Origin: Thermococcus sp. 21S9
GTDB taxonomy: Archaea > Methanobacteriota_B > Thermococci > Thermococcales > Thermococcaceae
Assembly (NCBI RefSeq): GCF_012027635.1
Contig: NZ_SNUS01000001.1
Span: 1,240,001 to 1,304,000, forward strand
DNA length: 64,000 bases
Reading direction: 5' to 3'
In this document: positions 18,341 through 28,312 of the stretch, one piece after another
Layout: the number at the start of each line of letters is the position of its first letter
Position numbering within the stretch: the stretch's first letter is position 1
The notes under the pieces: generated by a model
Told to the model about the DNA's origin: nothing
The model's database searches: none
What the model saw: only the letters and a program-made list of their open reading frames with translations
Program-made: the position numbers and the translations under genes

Positions 18341-18350
18341 TATTTATATC
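18341..18350 (+). promoter_or_regulatory. TATA box of the subtilase gene
   Basis: TATTTATATC with a purine-rich BRE-like CGAAA before it. The predicted start is near 18373, giving a leader of about 41 bases with GGGGTGAG 6-13 bases before the GTG. The 227-base gap 18187-18413 holds this promoter and that of the divergent glycan operon. Confidence 0.65.
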
Positions 18351-18413
18351 AGAGTCAGTGAAGGAGTTATTGGTCAGTGACCGTTCCAATCAAGTAGACA
18401 GGGGTGAGTAATA

Positions 18414-21400
18414 GTGAATAGGAAAGTCCTGAGCCTGTTGGTGGCGGCTCTTATGGTAGTCTCCCTGGTGCCACTCGCGGTCCCCGCGATGGCAGTTTCA
18501 AGCCAGGGGACGCCTACCGTAAACAAGGTATCCAGCGCCACCGAGCAGACGGGAATGTCAGAAGCAGTAAAGATGTACCTTCACAGCCTGTACAACAAGT
18601 ACAAAGAGGAAGGTAAATCCACGGTCCGCGTCATAATAGCACCCGACCACGGAAAGGGCAACCTCGTCGTTTCTGAGCTGAAGAACCTTGGTGCAAAGAT
18701 TGACCCGATAAGTATGCCTCAGTACGACTTCATCGTTGCGGAGGTTCCCGTTTCAAAGCTTCTGGACCTTGAAAACGTTAAGGCCATTAAGTACGTCTGG
18801 GAGGACAGAACCGTTAAGCTTCCGGAGCCCACCCTTCCGGAGAAGGCTCCCAAGGCTCCGATTAAGGTTCTCCAGTCCAGCTCTGGTGGATTCGACCCGT
18901 TCATGTGGGACATGTACGCCATTAACGCTCCCCTCGCCAGGGAGGAGTACAACACCACCGGCGAGGGCGTTATCATCGCCATAGTCGATACCGGCGCCGA
19001 CGTTGCCCAGCCGTACCTTCAGGTTACCCCCGATGGAAAGAGGAAGATAATCGCCTGGCGTGACGACACAGGAGAGGGAGCAGTTTCACTTGACTACAAC
19101 TTCACCTCCGCCGACGTCGTTAACGGAACCGTTGTTCTCCACCTCACCAACGTCACCATTGACTGGGGCAGGTACTACTTCTACGTTGACAGGGCGAGCA
19201 GGTACACCACCATACCCCAGCTTAACCTCACGGTTGACTTTGGCAACGTCACCGTTGAGAACGGAACCTACAAGGTCGGCTTCCTCCCCGAGAGGTACTT
19301 TGACATAAACTTCGACCACAACTTCGACGAGCTCTACGCGATAATCGTTGCTCCTGACAACATAACCTACTTCTACCCGGTTCCGCTTCAGCTCAACATC
19401 ACCGACGCTAACACCCTCCACGCCATCGTTAACGGCACCCTCAACACGACCATCCTTGAGAACATGATGGTCATACCCGAGGGAGTCAACTACACCTTCA
19501 CCGTCAACCTCAGCAACGCCCACCCGATGACGCTCTTTGACCAGACCGGGGACTACATCCTCCTCGGTCCGGGCGTCGTTGACAACACCACCTACGTGAC
19601 CTTCGAGCTTGGAAGGCCCGGCACCATGGAGGTCGCCAACGGCACCGCCTACATGAGCGTCGTCCTCGCGACCCTCGACAAGGATGAGGCGGTCTTCGGC
19701 TGGGACGGTGGCCAGCACGGAACCCACGTTTCCGGAACCGCCGCCGGTTACGGTCTCCCGAACACCTACTTCGAGGGACTTGAGGGCGTTGCTCCTGGTG
19801 CCCAGCTCATCGAGATAAAGTCCCTCTCCAGCCTTGGATACGGTTCAGACTCATGGATTATCAGCGGAATGATACACGCCACCCTCATGGGTGCCGACGT
19901 GATAAGCATGTCCCTTGGTGGACTCTACACCGGCTACAACGACGGTCTTGAGAGCCCCGAGAACTACTTCGCCAACCTGCTCACCGACTGGTTCGGCGTC
20001 GTCTTCGCCATCGCTGCCGGTAACGATGGCCCGACTACCAACACCGTGGGTTCTCCGGGTGACTCCGACTTCGTCATAACCGTTGGAAACTACTGGAGCG
20101 GTGCTGCCTGGGAGTTCTGGTACGGAAACTACGGCGTCACCGGCGTTGCTGACGGTCCCGCCATGAGCTCCTCCCGCGGTCCGAGGCTTGATGGTGCCGT
20201 CAAGCCCGACGTCATGGCACCTGGAAGCTTCATATTCTCAAGCCTGCCGATATGGAGCGTCGGCTACTACGGAACCTGGGCGTCGGACTTCTGGGACGGA
20301 ACCTCAATGGCCACCCCGCACGTCAGCGGTGCCGTTGCCCTCATGATAAGCTACGCCAAGGCCCACGGCATCAACTACAACCCGTTCCTCATCAAGAGGG
20401 CTATAATGCTCTCGGCCAAGCCTGTTGAGGGAGCAACTCCGATTGACCAGGGTGCTGGACTCCTCCAGGTTGACAAGGCCATAGCCGAGATGATAAACCT
20501 CAGCAAGGAGAAGACCACCTTCATCTACGCGGGAACCACCTTCGGTCCCTACACCAACGCCCTCGGTGAGAAGGAGCTTCCGCTCAGGGCCAACGTTCTC
20601 TTCAACGGATGGTTCCTCGACTACGGTCTGCCGTACCTCTACCAGGGTATATACCTCAGGAACGAGAGGCCCGCCACCGTGCCGGTTTACGTCTACGGCA
20701 TGGTCTACGACCACGGCCTGCACCTCGTTAACGGCACCTACGACATCTCGACCAGCGTCCCGTGGCTCCACGTTAGCACCACCAAGATTACCGCTGACGT
20801 CACCAACGGCACCAGCTTCAGGCTCGGCCCGTTCATGTATGGCCCGAGCTTCTACCAGACCACCGGCATGTTCTACGTTACCATCGACTACTCACAGCTC
20901 CAGGCACCGGGCACCTACGTTGGATACATCTACATCGATGACCCGACCACCGGCTACATCGACGGAATGGTTCCCGTCATAGTTACCGTTCCGATAAACA
21001 AGGGCCCGACCGGCGAGCTCAGCGACTGGGAGTACCCCGGCCAGGCCAAGCACTACTACATCGACGTCCCGGTTGGAACCCACGAGCTCGTTGTCACCAT
21101 GAGCATACCGAAGGACGCCAACGGAAACTACATGGGTAGGGCCAGGCCGTACATAGTCGACCCGCGCGGACACGTCGTTGCGGCCACCGGACCGAGCGTT
21201 GGATTCTACTACCTCGGCCCAGGAGGACCCGGAAGCTACACCTGGGTCATCAAGAACCCGACTCCGGGAACCTGGGAGCTCACCGTCTACAGCAGTACCT
21301 TCACCGCGGCCTACACCGGCTACACTGAGTCCCACTACGACATCCAGGTGCAGGTCCTTGGAGTTGCCCCCGGAAAGAACAAGTACTACTTCGACTACGA

Positions 21401-22961
21401 GACCCCAGGAAACTACACCTTCGGAGTTGACTACACCAACACCTACGGAACCCTCAACGTTACCCCGTTTGCCTACGGACTTGGCAACCTTGAGAACGCT
21501 GACGTTTACATCCTCAACATAACCCAGGACGAGTGGCAGGTCGTTGACCTCGTGAACGCCACTCCTGGACAGAAGCTCTACTACTTCAGGATGGGCATAA
21601 CCTCACCCTTCAACCAGAGCGCTGACCTTGACCTCTACGTTGTGTACTTCGTCAACAGCACCGTCCTTGAGAAGTACCTGCCGGTGCTCTACAACCAGAG
21701 CCTCGCCCAGACCTTCATACTCTACGCCTACTACGGCCTCATACCGGGAGTCAAGGTCTACCTTGACCAGGTTGGTCCGACCGCCGACGAGAGCTTCGAC
21801 CTCTTCATGCCGTCCTACGGCTACTACGTTGCCGTCGTCAACGGATACGATGTTCCTGGCGGAAAGCTTCCGTATGTCTACTACAGGCAGGTGCTCAAGG
21901 ACAACGGCCAGATGGGTAGCGTCACCGAGCCCTTCACCTTCGAGGCCAACACCAAGACCAAGGTTGACTACAGCGTCGACCTCAGCGCCAGCGGAACCTA
22001 CCTCGGTGTCGTCGGCCTGCTCGACAGCAACACCGGAGTTCCGGTCACCTACGCCCCGGTGTTCTTCCAGGTCGGCATGCCCACAATGTTCGCAGTGCTC
22101 TACGGCAAGGCAGAGCTTGGAAAGCCCTCGAACCTCAAGCTCGTCCTGCTCGACGCCAAGACCCTCAAGCCGATATCCGGAACCGCCACCGTCTACATAA
22201 ACAGCAAGGAGTACCTCGCGGTCGACGGTGTTGTCGACTTCACAATGATTCCGACCTCCTCAGAGGAGGAGCTCAACGTTAAGGTTGTCTCCCCGAACTA
22301 CCAGGACCTCCAGACGACCCTGACCCTCCACGTCTCAGAGCCGGTCACCAAGCCGGTTTACAGCTACGACGAGGTCAACGCCACCGTTGCCCTTGGACAG
22401 GCTGTCATAGTCAACATCACCAGGAAGCCTGGCGAGGTTGACGTGGTCGCCGATGGACCGCACGGCACCAACGCCACCATTACCGTCATCCTTCCGGAGG
22501 ACGCCTACAACGTCCAGGTCACCGGCGCCGATGTCCTTGGCTGGCACGTCGTTAAGGGCAAGAACGCCGTCTACGCAGTGGTCACCGTCGTCTTCAACTC
22601 CCCGGCGGAGTTCACCGTCAAGTACCTCGAGACCACCCCGACCTCAACGGGCGCGACCATAATATCCTTCATGCCACTGAACTACCTCTACTACCACTAC
22701 ATAACGACCAAGAACGCTACCTTCCACGAGCTCTACCAGAAGGCCCTCCAGGCGGGAGTCAACGAGAGCATCCTCCAGCAGGCTATGGCCTACTACAACG
22801 AGTCAATGGCAGAGTTCCAGACCGCCAAGGACTTCGCGGGTGGCTTCATCCTCGGAAACCTCGGTGACTTCAGGCTCTTCATCCACCTCAGGAAGTCCTA
22901 CGCCGACCTCAAGAAGGCCATCAGACTGCTTCAGGAAGCTCTGGAAGCTCAGGGTAGCTAA
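18414..22961 (+). CDS. Secreted pyrolysin-like subtilisin family (S8) protease
   Basis: A 1515-residue extracellular serine protease. A signal peptide (residues 1-27) is followed by an inhibitor-type propeptide (about 50-135) and a subtilase catalytic domain: Asp192 in VDTGAD, His435 in QHGTHVSG, oxyanion Asn537 in AAGNDG and Ser631 in GTSMATPHVSG. About 240 residues separate Asp and His, far more than in small subtilisins, as in pyrolysin and stetterlysin. The C-terminal part of nearly 850 residues is beta-rich with many Asn-X-Ser/Thr sites and ends in a helical segment without a membrane anchor. GTG is the start, supported by GGGGTGAG. It probably feeds peptide fermentation. Confidence 0.93.
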   Translation: MNRKVLSLLVAALMVVSLVPLAVPAMAVSSQGTPTVNKVSSATEQTGMSEAVKMYLHSLYNKYKEEGKSTVRVIIAPDHGKGNLVVSELKNLGAKIDPISMPQYDFIVAEVPVSKLLDLENVKAIKYVWEDRTVKLPEPTLPEKAPKAPIKVLQSSSGGFDPFMWDMYAINAPLAREEYNTTGEGVIIAIVDTGADVAQPYLQVTPDGKRKIIAWRDDTGEGAVSLDYNFTSADVVNGTVVLHLTNVTIDWGRYYFYVDRASRYTTIPQLNLTVDFGNVTVENGTYKVGFLPERYFDINFDHNFDELYAIIVAPDNITYFYPVPLQLNITDANTLHAIVNGTLNTTILENMMVIPEGVNYTFTVNLSNAHPMTLFDQTGDYILLGPGVVDNTTYVTFELGRPGTMEVANGTAYMSVVLATLDKDEAVFGWDGGQHGTHVSGTAAGYGLPNTYFEGLEGVAPGAQLIEIKSLSSLGYGSDSWIISGMIHATLMGADVISMSLGGLYTGYNDGLESPENYFANLLTDWFGVVFAIAAGNDGPTTNTVGSPGDSDFVITVGNYWSGAAWEFWYGNYGVTGVADGPAMSSSRGPRLDGAVKPDVMAPGSFIFSSLPIWSVGYYGTWASDFWDGTSMATPHVSGAVALMISYAKAHGINYNPFLIKRAIMLSAKPVEGATPIDQGAGLLQVDKAIAEMINLSKEKTTFIYAGTTFGPYTNALGEKELPLRANVLFNGWFLDYGLPYLYQGIYLRNERPATVPVYVYGMVYDHGLHLVNGTYDISTSVPWLHVSTTKITADVTNGTSFRLGPFMYGPSFYQTTGMFYVTIDYSQLQAPGTYVGYIYIDDPTTGYIDGMVPVIVTVPINKGPTGELSDWEYPGQAKHYYIDVPVGTHELVVTMSIPKDANGNYMGRARPYIVDPRGHVVAATGPSVGFYYLGPGGPGSYTWVIKNPTPGTWELTVYSSTFTAAYTGYTESHYDIQVQVLGVAPGKNKYYFDYETPGNYTFGVDYTNTYGTLNVTPFAYGLGNLENADVYILNITQDEWQVVDLVNATPGQKLYYFRMGITSPFNQSADLDLYVVYFVNSTVLEKYLPVLYNQSLAQTFILYAYYGLIPGVKVYLDQVGPTADESFDLFMPSYGYYVAVVNGYDVPGGKLPYVYYRQVLKDNGQMGSVTEPFTFEANTKTKVDYSVDLSASGTYLGVVGLLDSNTGVPVTYAPVFFQVGMPTMFAVLYGKAELGKPSNLKLVLLDAKTLKPISGTATVYINSKEYLAVDGVVDFTMIPTSSEEELNVKVVSPNYQDLQTTLTLHVSEPVTKPVYSYDEVNATVALGQAVIVNITRKPGEVDVVADGPHGTNATITVILPEDAYNVQVTGADVLGWHVVKGKNAVYAVVTVVFNSPAEFTVKYLETTPTSTGATIISFMPLNYLYYHYITTKNATFHELYQKALQAGVNESILQQAMAYYNESMAEFQTAKDFAGGFILGNLGDFRLFIHLRKSYADLKKAIRLLQEALEAQGS

Positions 22962-23002
22962 ACCCTTTTAACCTCTTTTCTCCCTTTTCTCCCGGTGGTG
23001 AA

Positions 23003-23302
23003 ATGATATACGTCAAGGTTTACCGCGTTCAGGGAGAGGTTCTCCTCGCGGCGTGCGACGAGGAACTAATCGGAAAGACCTTCCGCGAGGGTGAGCTCAA
23101 GCTCGAGGTCAAGGAGCGCTTTTACAGGGGCGAACTCGTTGAGGAGGAAAAGCTTGAGGAACTCCTCGACGAGGCAACGATAGCGAACTTAACCGGGGAG
23201 CGCTGTGTCGCCAAGGCAATCGAGCTCGGCTACGTCGACCCAGAGAGGGTTCTCAGGATTGAAGGCGTTCCCCACGCCCAGATGGCGAAGCTCCTCTTCT
23301 GA
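23003..23302 (+). CDS. DUF424 family protein
   Basis: A 99-residue cytoplasmic protein matching the archaeal DUF424 family in length and motifs: MIYVKVYR at the start, DEELIGKTFREG and a C-terminal GVPHAQ. No activity is established for the family. It lies directly before NMD3, which suggests a link to translation or ribosome work, but that is only context. ATG 23003 is preceded by GGTGGTGAA. A CTTTTAAC element near 22965 may be its promoter, and the T-rich tract after the protease stop probably terminates that gene. Confidence 0.75.
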   Translation: MIYVKVYRVQGEVLLAACDEELIGKTFREGELKLEVKERFYRGELVEEEKLEELLDEATIANLTGERCVAKAIELGYVDPERVLRIEGVPHAQMAKLLF

Positions 23303-23344
23303 GACTTTTTAAACCCTCAACCCAACTCGAAACGGGTGAGAGGG

Positions 23345-24502
23345 ATGAGGTTCTGCTACCGCTGTGGGATAAGCGAGGAGGAAGGCGGTCCGCTCATCGA
23401 GGGCCTCTGTCAGGTCTGCTACCGCAAAGAGAACCCGGTCCTGCTCATAGGAGAAGAGGTGAACACGGAGCTATGCCAGAACTGCGGGAGCTACAAGAAG
23501 AGAGGGGTTTGGGTTGACCCGAGGAGCTACGAGCTTGAGGAGCTCATCTTCGAGGTCGCCGAAAATGCCCTCCTCGAGGAGCTTGAGGATTCCTTCAGCG
23601 AGAAAATCAGGGAGTACGAGGTCGTTTCGCCCGAGGAGCTGGAGGAGATAGAGAATTTGCCCGTCGGCAGGGCCGTGGTTTCCTTCGAGCCCCTGGACTT
23701 CCACATCGAGCACTTTCCGGCGATAATCGTCTACGAGGTTCGCGTTAAGGCCAGAACCCACGAACTCCAGCGTGAGTTACACGACGAGAGGAAAAAGGTC
23801 ACCGTCTACGTCCGCCAGACCGTCTGTCCCCGCTGTCAGAAGTTCCTCGGCGGTTACTTCGAGGCGATTCTACAGGTCCGCGCCGAAGGGAGGCCCCTGA
23901 GCGAGGAGGAGCGGAAGGCCATAGGAAAGCTCGTCGAGGAGAAAGTGGACGAGATAATGCGAAAGGACAGGATGGGCTTCATCCAGGACACCATAGAGAA
24001 GGAGGAAGGCCTCGACTTCTACATGGGCTCCACCAGTTCTGCCAGGAAGATAGCGCAGGCAATCCGCGAGAGGTTTGGGGGAACGATAAGCGAGGCCTAT
24101 GAACTGGTGGGCCTCGACAGGCAGACGAGCAGGGAAGTTTACAGGACGAGCGTAAGCGTGAGGATTCCGAAGTTCAGGAAGGGGGACATCGTGGCCGACA
24201 GGAGGGGCAACGTCTACGAGGTCGAGCGCGTTGACGGCAAGGGCTTAACGCTCAAGAACCTGGAGAACTGGGAGAGCGAGCACCTCGACTGGAAGACTGC
24301 CAAGAGGGAGAGAGTTGATACCGTCGAGCACGAGGAGAGCGAAGCGATGGTTACGAGCGTTACCCACGGTGAGGTTCAGCTGATGGACATGGAGAGCTAC
24401 GAAACTTATGAACTCAACAGACCTCCCTTCGAGGTTGACGAGGGAGAGGTCTACAGGATGGTGCGCGTTGGAAAGAGGAAGTACTTCAGGGGCAAGAAGT
24501 GA
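23345..24502 (+). CDS. NMD3-related ribosome-associated protein
   Basis: A protein of about 385 residues with the zinc-finger N-terminus of archaeal NMD3 proteins (CYRCG, CQVCYR, CQNCG and, later, CPRCQKFLGGYFE). Eukaryotic NMD3 is the adaptor for export of the 60S subunit; the archaeal protein is thought to act in late large-subunit maturation. ATG 23345, preceded by GGTGAGAGGG, is chosen over the upstream GTG 23336. TATA at 23306-23314 gives a very short leader. It follows the DUF424 gene. Confidence 0.87.
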   Translation: MRFCYRCGISEEEGGPLIEGLCQVCYRKENPVLLIGEEVNTELCQNCGSYKKRGVWVDPRSYELEELIFEVAENALLEELEDSFSEKIREYEVVSPEELEEIENLPVGRAVVSFEPLDFHIEHFPAIIVYEVRVKARTHELQRELHDERKKVTVYVRQTVCPRCQKFLGGYFEAILQVRAEGRPLSEEERKAIGKLVEEKVDEIMRKDRMGFIQDTIEKEEGLDFYMGSTSSARKIAQAIRERFGGTISEAYELVGLDRQTSREVYRTSVSVRIPKFRKGDIVADRRGNVYEVERVDGKGLTLKNLENWESEHLDWKTAKRERVDTVEHEESEAMVTSVTHGEVQLMDMESYETYELNRPPFEVDEGEVYRMVRVGKRKYFRGKK

Positions 24503-24559
24503 CGATTCTGCCCACCAACCTTTTTAACCGAAGGTTTTGAACCCTTCTCGGTGATGTGG

Positions 24560-25882
24560 ATGAAGAGGGTCGTTATCATCGGTGGCGGAGCGGCCGGAAT
24601 GAGCACCGCCTCGCGCGTCAAGAGGCTCAAGCCCGAATGGGACGTCAAGGTCTTTGAAGCGACCGAGTGGGTCAGCCACGCCCCCTGCGGGATTCCGTAC
24701 GTCGTCGAGGGAATCTCACCTACGGAAAAGCTCATGCACTATCCGCCGGAGGTCTTCATCAAGAAGCGTGGCATAGACCTCCACCTCAAGGCAGAGGTCA
24801 TCGAGGTCGGCCAGGGCTACGTTCGCGTTAGGGAAGAGGACGGCGAGCACACCTACGAGTGGGACTATTTGGTTTTCGCCAACGGCGCATCGCCCAGGGT
24901 TCCCGCCGTTGAGGGGATAGACCTCCCCGGCGTCTTCAAGGCCGACCTCCCGCCCGATGCCGTCGCCATTAGGGAGTACATGGAGAAGAACCGCGTTGAG
25001 GACGTCGTAATCATCGGCGGTGGCTACATAGGCGTTGAGATGGCCGAGGCCTTCTCCGCCCAGGGCAAGAAGGTCACCCTCATCGAGCGCGGGGAGAGGG
25101 TTATGAAGAAGGCCTTCGACAAGGAAATTACCGATATACTTGAGGAGGAGATGAGGAAGCGGATAAACCTCCGCACCGAGGAAATCCTCATGCGCATTGA
25201 GGGTAGGGAGAAAGTTGAGAAGGTAATCACAGACGCCGGCGAGTATAAAGCCGACCTCGTGATTCTCGCCACTGGAATAAAACCCAACGTTGAGCTGGCT
25301 AAACAGATAGGCGTCAGGATAGGCGAGACCGGGGCGATATGGACAAACGAGAAGATGCAGACGAGCGTTGAGAACGTCTACGCGGCGGGAGACGTCGCCG
25401 AGACGAAGCACCTCATAACCGGAAGGCGCGTCTGGATTCCGCTCGCTCCCGCTGGAAACAAGATGGGCTACGTCGCGGGAAGCAACATCGCCGGTAAAGA
25501 GCTCCACTTCCCCGGCGTGCTGGGAACGAGCGTCACCAAGTTCTTCGATGTCGAGATAGGCAAGACCGGCCTAACCGAGGCTGAGGCGATAAAGGAAGGC
25601 TACGACGTCAGGACGGCCTTCATAAAAGCCACCACGAGGCCCCACTACTATCCGGGGGCGAGGCCGATATGGCTGAAGGGCGTTGTTGACAACGAGACCA
25701 ACAAACTCCTTGGCGTTCAGGCGGTAGGTGCTGAAATCCTCCCGAGGATTGACACCGCCGCCGCGATGCTAACGGCGGGCTTCACGACGAAGGACGCCTT
25801 CTTCACTGACCTTGCTTACGCACCGCCCTTCGCGCCGGTATGGGACCCGCTGATAGTCCTCGCGAGGGTTCTCAAGTTCTGA
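24560..25882 (+). CDS. CoA-disulfide reductase / NAD(P)H oxidase
   Basis: A flavoprotein of about 440 residues in the pyridine nucleotide-disulfide oxidoreductase family. An FAD-binding GGGAAG near the N-terminus, the single active-site cysteine Cys43 in HAPCGIPY, the NAD(P)H-binding [11 protein letters not shown] and a C-terminal FAD site (YAAGDVAE) are visible. The Cys43 context is that of the CoA-disulfide reductases described from Pyrococcus, which reduce CoA-CoA disulfide or polysulfide-CoA with NAD(P)H. The ATG follows GGTGATGTGG; TATA CTTTTTAACC at 24520-24529. Confidence 0.9.
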   Translation: MKRVVIIGGGAAGMSTASRVKRLKPEWDVKVFEATEWVSHAPCGIPYVVEGISPTEKLMHYPPEVFIKKRGIDLHLKAEVIEVGQGYVRVREEDGEHTYEWDYLVFANGASPRVPAVEGIDLPGVFKADLPPDAVAIREYMEKNRVEDVVIIGGGYIGVEMAEAFSAQGKKVTLIERGERVMKKAFDKEITDILEEEMRKRINLRTEEILMRIEGREKVEKVITDAGEYKADLVILATGIKPNVELAKQIGVRIGETGAIWTNEKMQTSVENVYAAGDVAETKHLITGRRVWIPLAPAGNKMGYVAGSNIAGKELHFPGVLGTSVTKFFDVEIGKTGLTEAEAIKEGYDVRTAFIKATTRPHYYPGARPIWLKGVVDNETNKLLGVQAVGAEILPRIDTAAAMLTAGFTTKDAFFTDLAYAPPFAPVWDPLIVLARVLKF

Positions 25883-25884
25883 CC

Positions 25885-27129
25885 TTAGCTCATTCTTTTT
25901 ATCACCGCGAGGCTACCGCCGACGAGCAGGACTGCCAGTCCAAGCGTTGGCCCGAAGCCCACCTCCGAGACCAGGGAACCGCCGAGGGCGCTTCCTGCAA
26001 CGTAGCCCGCGGAGCTCAGGACGTTGTAGGTTCCCATCGCGCTTCCCTTCTCGCGCTCTCCGGCTTTTTCTCCCACTATTCCCGTTGACGAGAGGCTTAT
26101 GAAGGCCCACGAGTAGCCGGTGAGGACGTAGGAGGCCATGACGAGGGGCAACGCCCCATCTGCCAATACCGCGAGCAGTGCAACGGAGAACGCCCCCATT
26201 CTGATGAGCAGGCCCTTCGTAAGCGTTGCCCTCTTGTCCCTCATACCCTGACCGACCCGCGTGTAGTTGAGGGCCGAGACGACTGAGTTAACGATGAGGG
26301 CCAAGTAGACAACGTCGGCTCCGTAGCCGGAGTCCCTTATCAGCACGGGCATCTGGGGGAAGTAGAGCCCTATGGCGACCCAGAGGAGGACGAGGGAGAT
26401 ATAGAGCTCCCGCAGGCTCGGGGGGAGGCTTAGGTTGGTGTGCAGGACGAAGCTTGGGAAGTAGCGGGTCTTCTCGACGACGTAGTTCCCGAAGGCCCTT
26501 ATTGCCCTCCTGTTGATATAAACTGGTGCCTCCCTTATGGTTCTGTGGGCCAGAGGGAGGGCGGGGAGGCCGAGGAGCGCGAAGGTCGCGAAGAGCTCCG
26601 GCACGCTGAGATAGCGTGAAAGGCCGAAGCCGATTAGTAGACCGAACGCCCAGCCCCATCCGCTTATCTCGTTGAACTTGCCTATCCCGTGGTCCCAGCG
26701 GTGCTTCCTAACGCTCCTCAGGACGAGGGCTATCGGAACGGGGAGCGTTGAGGCGAGGAAGAAGGAGTAGAGTGTGTTGACGGCAATCAGCTGGAGCGGT
26801 GTCCTTGAGAGCGCCATTAGGGGCAGGAACAGGGGGACGCTCGCGAAGCCGAGCAGTATGAAGGGCTTTCTCCTCAGGGTCCTGTCGCTCAGCCTGCCCC
26901 AGAACAGTGCACCGAGCATCGAAGCTAAACTCGCCAGCGCGAAGGCTATTCCGACGGTTGATGCGCTTCCGCCGAGTTCGAGGATGTACAGGCTGACCAG
27001 TGCGGAACTTCCACCCGTGGCTATCTTAAAGGGCACGAAGGAGTAGAACCATCTCGGCACTTCCGGAATCCTGCTGTACCTGCCCGACACCGATGCGTTT
27101 CTGACCGCAACCGCTACCCTCTGGCTCAT
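25885..27129 (-). CDS. MFS transporter
   Basis: A 414-residue polytopic protein with about 12 hydrophobic segments and the MFS loop motif GRLSDRTLRRKPFI after the second segment. It is not closely similar to the two SLC45-like proteins at 2.3-5.7 kb. The substrate is unknown; drug or metabolite export is common for this shape. ATG 27129 follows GGTGGTCAG, and a TATA box (CTTTTTAAATC) lies near 27166-27176. Its end is 2 bases from the convergent reductase gene. Confidence 0.82.
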   Translation of the reverse strand: MSQRVAVAVRNASVSGRYSRIPEVPRWFYSFVPFKIATGGSSALVSLYILELGGSASTVGIAFALASLASMLGALFWGRLSDRTLRRKPFILLGFASVPLFLPLMALSRTPLQLIAVNTLYSFFLASTLPVPIALVLRSVRKHRWDHGIGKFNEISGWGWAFGLLIGFGLSRYLSVPELFATFALLGLPALPLAHRTIREAPVYINRRAIRAFGNYVVEKTRYFPSFVLHTNLSLPPSLRELYISLVLLWVAIGLYFPQMPVLIRDSGYGADVVYLALIVNSVVSALNYTRVGQGMRDKRATLTKGLLIRMGAFSVALLAVLADGALPLVMASYVLTGYSWAFISLSSTGIVGEKAGEREKGSAMGTYNVLSSAGYVAGSALGGSLVSEVGFGPTLGLAVLLVGGSLAVIKRMS

Positions 27130-27227
27130 CTGACCACCTTGAGGGTGCGCCGGGAGCGTTTTGATTTAAAAAGGTTCCTGAGCTGGGTTTGACTTCGATG
27201 TATTCATGTGTTCTTTTGTGCAAAAAT

Positions 27228-27236
27228 GTTTAAATC
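27228..27236 (+). promoter_or_regulatory. TATA box giving a leaderless transcript
   Basis: GTTTAAATC ends 23 bases before ATG 27260, so the transcript should begin at the start codon. There is no ribosome binding site before that ATG. Confidence 0.55.
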
Positions 27237-27259
27237 GTATCCCGCCGTTATTTCTGCCC

Positions 27260-28051
27260 ATGGAGAGGAAAATTGTAATCTCATTCATACTTTGCTTTCT
27301 CTTCACGGCACTCCCGTTTGCGGTGAACTACGCCAACGAGAGAATTGGCACGAGCCCCACACCGCTTCCGTCACCTTCCTCCGGGCCAGTCAACGGTGTT
27401 TACTACATTGGTTCTCTTACCTCCCACCAAGGAGACGACATACTCTGCGTTATCCCCGGTCAGGCCTACGTCGAGAAGCCCGGAACGCTCGTAACGCTCA
27501 ACGTCACCGTCAAGTTCAAGCACGCTCAGCCCTGCCAGTACTCCGACTGGAAGATAACGACCGAGAACCCGGTTAACGTCGAGGTCGTGAACGAGACCAA
27601 GACCGAGCTGAAGGACGCATACACTGCCTTCAAGCAGTACACTGTGAAGGTCCTCGGCAACGGGAGCATAGACGTGGTCTTCCACTACGGCACCGGCTGT
27701 CCCTACGGAACCGAGGAGAGGGTCACGGTGAAGTTCTACATAGGAACCCCCAACGGCACCGAGCTCAACCAGAGCGCCCCCTCGCCGGAGGAGGTTCTGA
27801 ACACGACTTCCGTGAACGTCACCGGCGTGATAAAGGCCGTTGACACCGCCCTCAGGGCCGTCGTCGTGGAGAACTACACGATAGAGATACGCGGGCGCTG
27901 GACCGGGCCGAACAACGAGAGCCTCACCTGGCGTGACATGCTCGCCCTGCTGAAGCCCGGTGAGAGGGTAACGATACTCGCCAGCGAGGAGGACGGGTCG
28001 CTCAAGGCCGACGTCATAGTCATAGACGGAAAAACTTACAGGAAGGGGTGA
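27260..28051 (+). CDS. Secreted or membrane-anchored glycoprotein-like protein
   Basis: A protein of about 263 residues with an N-terminal signal/anchor (residues 4-22), a linker rich in Pro and Ser, and a beta-rich extracellular domain with several Asn-X-Ser/Thr sites and three separated Cys. The last 80 residues form a small OB-like or beta domain. It is not recognised. The open frame extends to 27206, but TATA spacing supports ATG 27260 as a leaderless start. It is 3 bases from the small membrane protein that follows, so the two form a unit. Confidence 0.7.
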   Translation: MERKIVISFILCFLFTALPFAVNYANERIGTSPTPLPSPSSGPVNGVYYIGSLTSHQGDDILCVIPGQAYVEKPGTLVTLNVTVKFKHAQPCQYSDWKITTENPVNVEVVNETKTELKDAYTAFKQYTVKVLGNGSIDVVFHYGTGCPYGTEERVTVKFYIGTPNGTELNQSAPSPEEVLNTTSVNVTGVIKAVDTALRAVVVENYTIEIRGRWTGPNNESLTWRDMLALLKPGERVTILASEEDGSLKADVIVIDGKTYRKG

Positions 28052-28054
28052 GCC

Positions 28055-28297
28055 ATGAAGTGCAACCTTAGAATGTGCGTCTCGCTGTTGCTCTTCGCCC
28101 TCTGGCTAATCACGGGAATAACGGGCACGATACTCCTCATCGGCCCGCTGACGGCAAAGCTCGGCCACCCACTGCCGGTCTCGACCGCCGATACACTGCA
28201 CATCTACTTCGGCTTCGCCTTCTTCGGCCTCTCGATAGTCCACATAGCCCTCAACTGGAGCGCCCTCAAGAGCTACTTCAGAAGGCTGAGGTCGTGA
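28055..28297 (+). CDS. Small membrane protein with paired helices and His (DUF4405-like)
   Basis: An 80-residue protein with two hydrophobic segments (about 9-31 and 47-67). The second contains two His residues (LHIYFG and IVHIALNW) spaced as in the heme- or quinone-linked DUF4405 and cytochrome b-like proteins. Whether it binds heme is unproven. ATG follows GGGGTGAGCC. It probably works with the upstream secreted protein, from which it is separated by only 3 bases. Confidence 0.6.
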   Translation: MKCNLRMCVSLLLFALWLITGITGTILLIGPLTAKLGHPLPVSTADTLHIYFGFAFFGLSIVHIALNWSALKSYFRRLRS

Positions 28298-28312
28298 AGA
28301 AAAGGAAAAGGG

